Shown here: positions 61,484 through 64,000 of the stretch, one piece after another
Layout of the letters: the number at the start of each line of letters is the position of its first letter
How positions within the stretch are numbered: the stretch's first letter is position 1
Assembly (NCBI RefSeq): GCF_029338275.1
Contig: NZ_CP119789.1
Coordinates: forward strand, 744,001-808,000
Length of the DNA stretch: 64,000 bases
Direction: 5' to 3'
Source of the DNA: Haloarcula ordinaria
GTDB taxonomy: Archaea > Halobacteriota > Halobacteria > Halobacteriales > Haloarculaceae
Program-made: the position numbers and the translations under genes
Notes under the pieces: generated by a model
What the model saw: only the letters and a program-made list of their open reading frames with translations
Databases searched by the model: none
What the model was told of the DNA's origin: nothing

Positions 61484-61499
61484 ATAGTTACACAACTAT
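61484..61499. promoter_or_regulatory. Palindromic operator ATAGTT-N4-AACTAT
   Basis: A perfect 6-bp inverted repeat with spacer ACAC, 5 bp before the TrmB-like ATG and 40 bp before the MFS start. Its position overlaps where polymerase would sit, consistent with repression of both genes by the TrmB-like protein. Confidence 0.5.
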
Positions 61500-61504
61500 T
61501 TCGC

Positions 61505-62569
61505 ATGACCTCCGACCTACTCCGTGACCACCTGTCGACGTTCGGCCTCTCCGAGAAGGAGATCGCCGCCTACCTCGCCGTGTTGCGCGCGGGCGAGGCG
61601 ACCACGAAGGAGGTCTCGCGCGCCGCAGACGTCTCGCAGGGGTACGTCTACGAGCTCGCCGGGTCGCTCACCGAGCGGGGCCTGGTGACCGTCGACGAGA
61701 CGGCCAGCCCCACGGTATTGCGAGCGCGGCCGCCCGAGGAGGCCGTCGGGTCGCTGTCGGCACGTCTCGACCAGATTGGGGAGCGCATCGAGACGCTGTA
61801 CGACGAGCCCACCGAACCCGAGGCCGCCGTCGAGGTGCTCCACTCGCGGACGACGGTCCGCAAGCGCGCCCGACGCGCGCTCGAAGACGCCAGTCACGAG
61901 GCGTTCCTCGTCCTCCCGTTCCCGGAGGTCGAGCAGGTGCGCGATACGCTGTCGGCCGCCCGCGAGCGCGGCGTCTTCGTCTACCTGCTCGCCATCTCGC
62001 CGCTCGGGGACGCTGCCGTCGACTGGCACCGCTACGCGGACGTCGTCCGGACGTGGGAGGTGCCCGCCCCCGTCTACGCCATCACCGACGGGACGCGGGG
62101 ACTGATGGGCCCACACGGGGTCCTCTCGGGCCGACACGGCTCGGAGTATGCGCTCGGGTTCGCCCAGCGGGACATCGGCGAGGCGTTCTACGGCAACGCG
62201 GTGAGCAACTTCTGGCCGATGGCGACGACCCAACACGTCGCCGACCCCGACCCGCTCCCGGCGTCCTACGAGCACTTCCGGACCGCCGTGACCAACGCGG
62301 CGCTCCACCGGGCGACGGGCCGTGACCTGCTTGCCGACGTCACCGTCCGCGACGTCGAGACCGGCGACCGGGCCGCCTACGAGCGCGTCCCGGTCGTCGC
62401 CGTCCGGCAGAACCTGGTCGGCGAGGCGACCAACGACTTCCCCATCGAGAACGGCATGGCGTTCGAGACGCCGGACGGTCGGGTCGCGGCCGGCGACGGT
62501 GGCGGCGGTATCATCCCGTTCTACGAGGGCTACGCCGCCGAGACGGTGACGCTGTACGGCGGGTCGTAG
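61505..62569 (+). CDS. TrmB family transcriptional regulator
   Basis: A 354-aa regulator. The N-terminal wHTH (FGLSEKEIAAYLAVLRAGEA, EVSRAADVSQGYVYELAGSL) is followed by a coiled segment and a phospholipase-D-like effector domain (SHEAFLVLPFPEVEQVRDTL, ISPLGDAAVDWHRYAD...). The C-terminal part (VVAVRQNLVGEATNDFPIEN) is TrmB_C-like. It probably binds a sugar and controls the divergent MFS carrier and itself. The ATG at 61505 is right after the palindrome. Confidence 0.9.
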   Translation: MTSDLLRDHLSTFGLSEKEIAAYLAVLRAGEATTKEVSRAADVSQGYVYELAGSLTERGLVTVDETASPTVLRARPPEEAVGSLSARLDQIGERIETLYDEPTEPEAAVEVLHSRTTVRKRARRALEDASHEAFLVLPFPEVEQVRDTLSAARERGVFVYLLAISPLGDAAVDWHRYADVVRTWEVPAPVYAITDGTRGLMGPHGVLSGRHGSEYALGFAQRDIGEAFYGNAVSNFWPMATTQHVADPDPLPASYEHFRTAVTNAALHRATGRDLLADVTVRDVETGDRAAYERVPVVAVRQNLVGEATNDFPIENGMAFETPDGRVAAGDGGGGIIPFYEGYAAETVTLYGGS

Positions 62570-62574
62570 GCCCC

Positions 62575-64000
62575 TCACTCGGGGCCGACGCCGGTGATCT
62601 CGAACCGGAGGCCACCCTCGGGGCTGTCGCTCGCGGCGACCGACCACCCGTGGGCCTCCACGACCTCCCTGACCGTCGCGAGCCCGAACCCGGTTCCCTC
62701 CGGCTTGGTCGTGACCGCGCGTTCGAAGATGTCGGCCGCCGGGACGTCGTCGAGGCCCACCCCGTCGTCCTCGACGTAGAAGCCGTCGGCCAGCGGCCCG
62801 ACGCGGACTGTCACCGAGGAATCGGCCCGCTCGCTGTCGGTCCCGTGTTCGACGGCGTTCCGGAACAGATTCTCGAGCACCTGTCGGAGCCGCGAGTCGT
62901 CGGCCTGGAACCGGCAGTCACCGTCGACGCGGAGGCGGGCCGTCCCCGTCTCGACGGTGGCCCAGCACGCCTCGGACACCGCCTGGAGGGACACGTGGGC
63001 CGTCTCGCCGACGGCCTGGCCCGCCCTGGCCAGCGCTAGCAGGCTCTCGACCAGCTCCGACATCCGCTCGTGTGCGCGCTCGACCTCGTCCAAGTGCTCG
63101 TTCTCGCCCGTCTGGCGCGCGAGCGCGAGGCGCCCGGTCGCGACGTTCAGCGGGCCACGCAGGTCGTGGGAGACCACGGCGGCGAACTCTTCGAGCTGGC
63201 GGTTCTGCTGTTCGAGCACCTCTCGCGTTTGGTTTCGGTCGGTGATGTTCTGGGCGACGGCCATGCCGGCGGCGACTGCGCCGTCCTCGTCATGGATGGG
63301 GAGCACCTGGACGTGGTAGTCTCTGCCCTGGTAGCTGTCCTCGAAGGACTGCTCCTCGCCGGCCAGCGCGGCCCGGTAGGCGTCTTCGAGCACTGCGGCG
63401 TTCGCCGGTGGGAAGACGTCGGCCGGACGCTTGCCGACCATCTCCTCGGCCGACAGCCCGCCGTTCTCGAGTTCGTCCCCGCCGACGACGGTGAACCGGA
63501 GGGCTTCGTCGAACAGGAACACGCCGCCGTTCGGGAAGTGCTCGACGAGGCCGTCGAACAGCTCGCGGCTCCGCTGGAGGTCGCGTTCGCGCTGCTTGCG
63601 TTCGGTCACGTCGCGAGCGAACCCCTGGACGACGACCGTCTCGCCGTCCTCTCGGATGGGTGTCGCGCTCACCGCCACGTCGAACTCCTCCCCGTCGCCG
63701 TCGACGAGTCTGAGCTCCAGCCCGCGGACCGTCTCGCCGGCGACGACGCCGGCGAACCCCTCGACGGCGTCGGCCATGCTCTCCGGCGTGACGAGCGTCT
63801 CGAAGGAGGTTCCGAGCAGTGCTCCCCCCCGGCGTCCGTAACAGCTCTTCGCTGACCGGCGAGACGTAGGTGAACCGGCCGTCGGTATCCGTCCGGAAGA
63901 TGCCGTCCGGGCTGAGCTCGGCCATCTCGCGGAACTGCTGGTCGCGCTCGCGTTCCCGCCCCTCGGCCGCCTGGCGCTGAATCGCGGTCCCGAGGATGGC
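62575..64000 (-). pseudogene. PAS-domain histidine kinase, 5' end outside window, frameshifted at G7
   Basis: The upstream part (REMAELSPDGIFRTDTDGRF, TYVSPVSEELLRTPGG) reads in one frame from 64000. After seven cytosines on the plus strand at 63824-63830, the homologous text (ALLGTSFETLVTPESMADAV) continues in another frame to the TGA at 62575. Removing one base joins them. Three PAS-type modules precede LRGPLNVATGRLALARQTGE; VVSHDLRGP holds the phosphoacceptor His, and NLFRNAVEHGTDS, VEDDGVGLDDVP and GTGFGLATVREVVEAHGW are the ATPase boxes. Either a homopolymer error or a real one-base slip. Confidence 0.75.

Overview
The window is a chromosomal segment of an extremely halophilic archaeon (class Halobacteria). 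It is GC-rich with strong third-position G/C preference. Predicted proteins are acidic, rich in Asp and Glu. Many starts look leaderless, with a TATA-like element about 25-32 bp upstream. It encodes haloarchaeal specialities: Bat-type HTH-10 regulators, DUF5806, DUF5828 and DUF7114 families, conditioned-medium-induced protein 4, and TAXI-TRAP transport with DUF1850. Haloarculaceae is a plausible family, but I cannot prove it from sequence alone.

Layout: 1-8.75 kb holds housekeeping and stress genes (enoyl-CoA hydratase, tRNA-Thr with a duplicated 3' end, UspA, thioesterase, metal chaperone, rhomboid, exonuclease, MinD-like ATPase, HIT). 8.75-10.2 kb is an AT-rich accessory patch: a hairpin-ended mini-element, then an HTH gene coupled to a membrane-anchored Mrr-type nuclease. 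10.2-13.8 kb holds a uracil-DNA glycosylase and proCBA. 13.8-23.4 kb holds regulators, a large multi-PAS Bat protein, ileS, an MFS carrier and prs. 23.5-28 kb holds hemL and the amt-glnK-lrp nitrogen operon. 28.4-31.1 kb holds a soluble chemoreceptor-tip/KaiC-like protein overlapping a PAS histidine kinase. 31.1-39.2 kb holds hemB, DedA, an RHH/VapC pair, CinA-like, a membrane Hdr-like Fe-S reductase, cmi4, a solo Cas4-like gene, and a coupled glutaredoxin/redoxin/YrdC trio. 39.2-48.9 kb holds CNNM/CBS, cupin, cstA, an ArsA-type ATPase cluster, Pit and DUF5828. 49-56.7 kb holds DJ-1-like, a TAXI-TRAP operon, upp, YigZ, ferredoxin and an ACT regulator. 56.7-64 kb holds Bat and DUF7344 regulators, hisB, a divergent MFS/TrmB pair with a palindromic operator, and a PAS histidine kinase running off the end.

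Three genes (SRPBCC near 46.1 kb, DUF7344 near 58.1 kb, PAS kinase near 63.8 kb) are split by frameshifts. Two of these lie in G6/G7 runs, so sequencing error, phase variation and true decay must be separated. The VapC toxin also looks internally deleted. The most interesting accessory loci are the membrane-tethered Mrr/HTH pair, the HTH-nuclease gene beside the tRNA-Thr repeats, and the chemoreceptor-tip/KaiC-like protein paired with a kinase.
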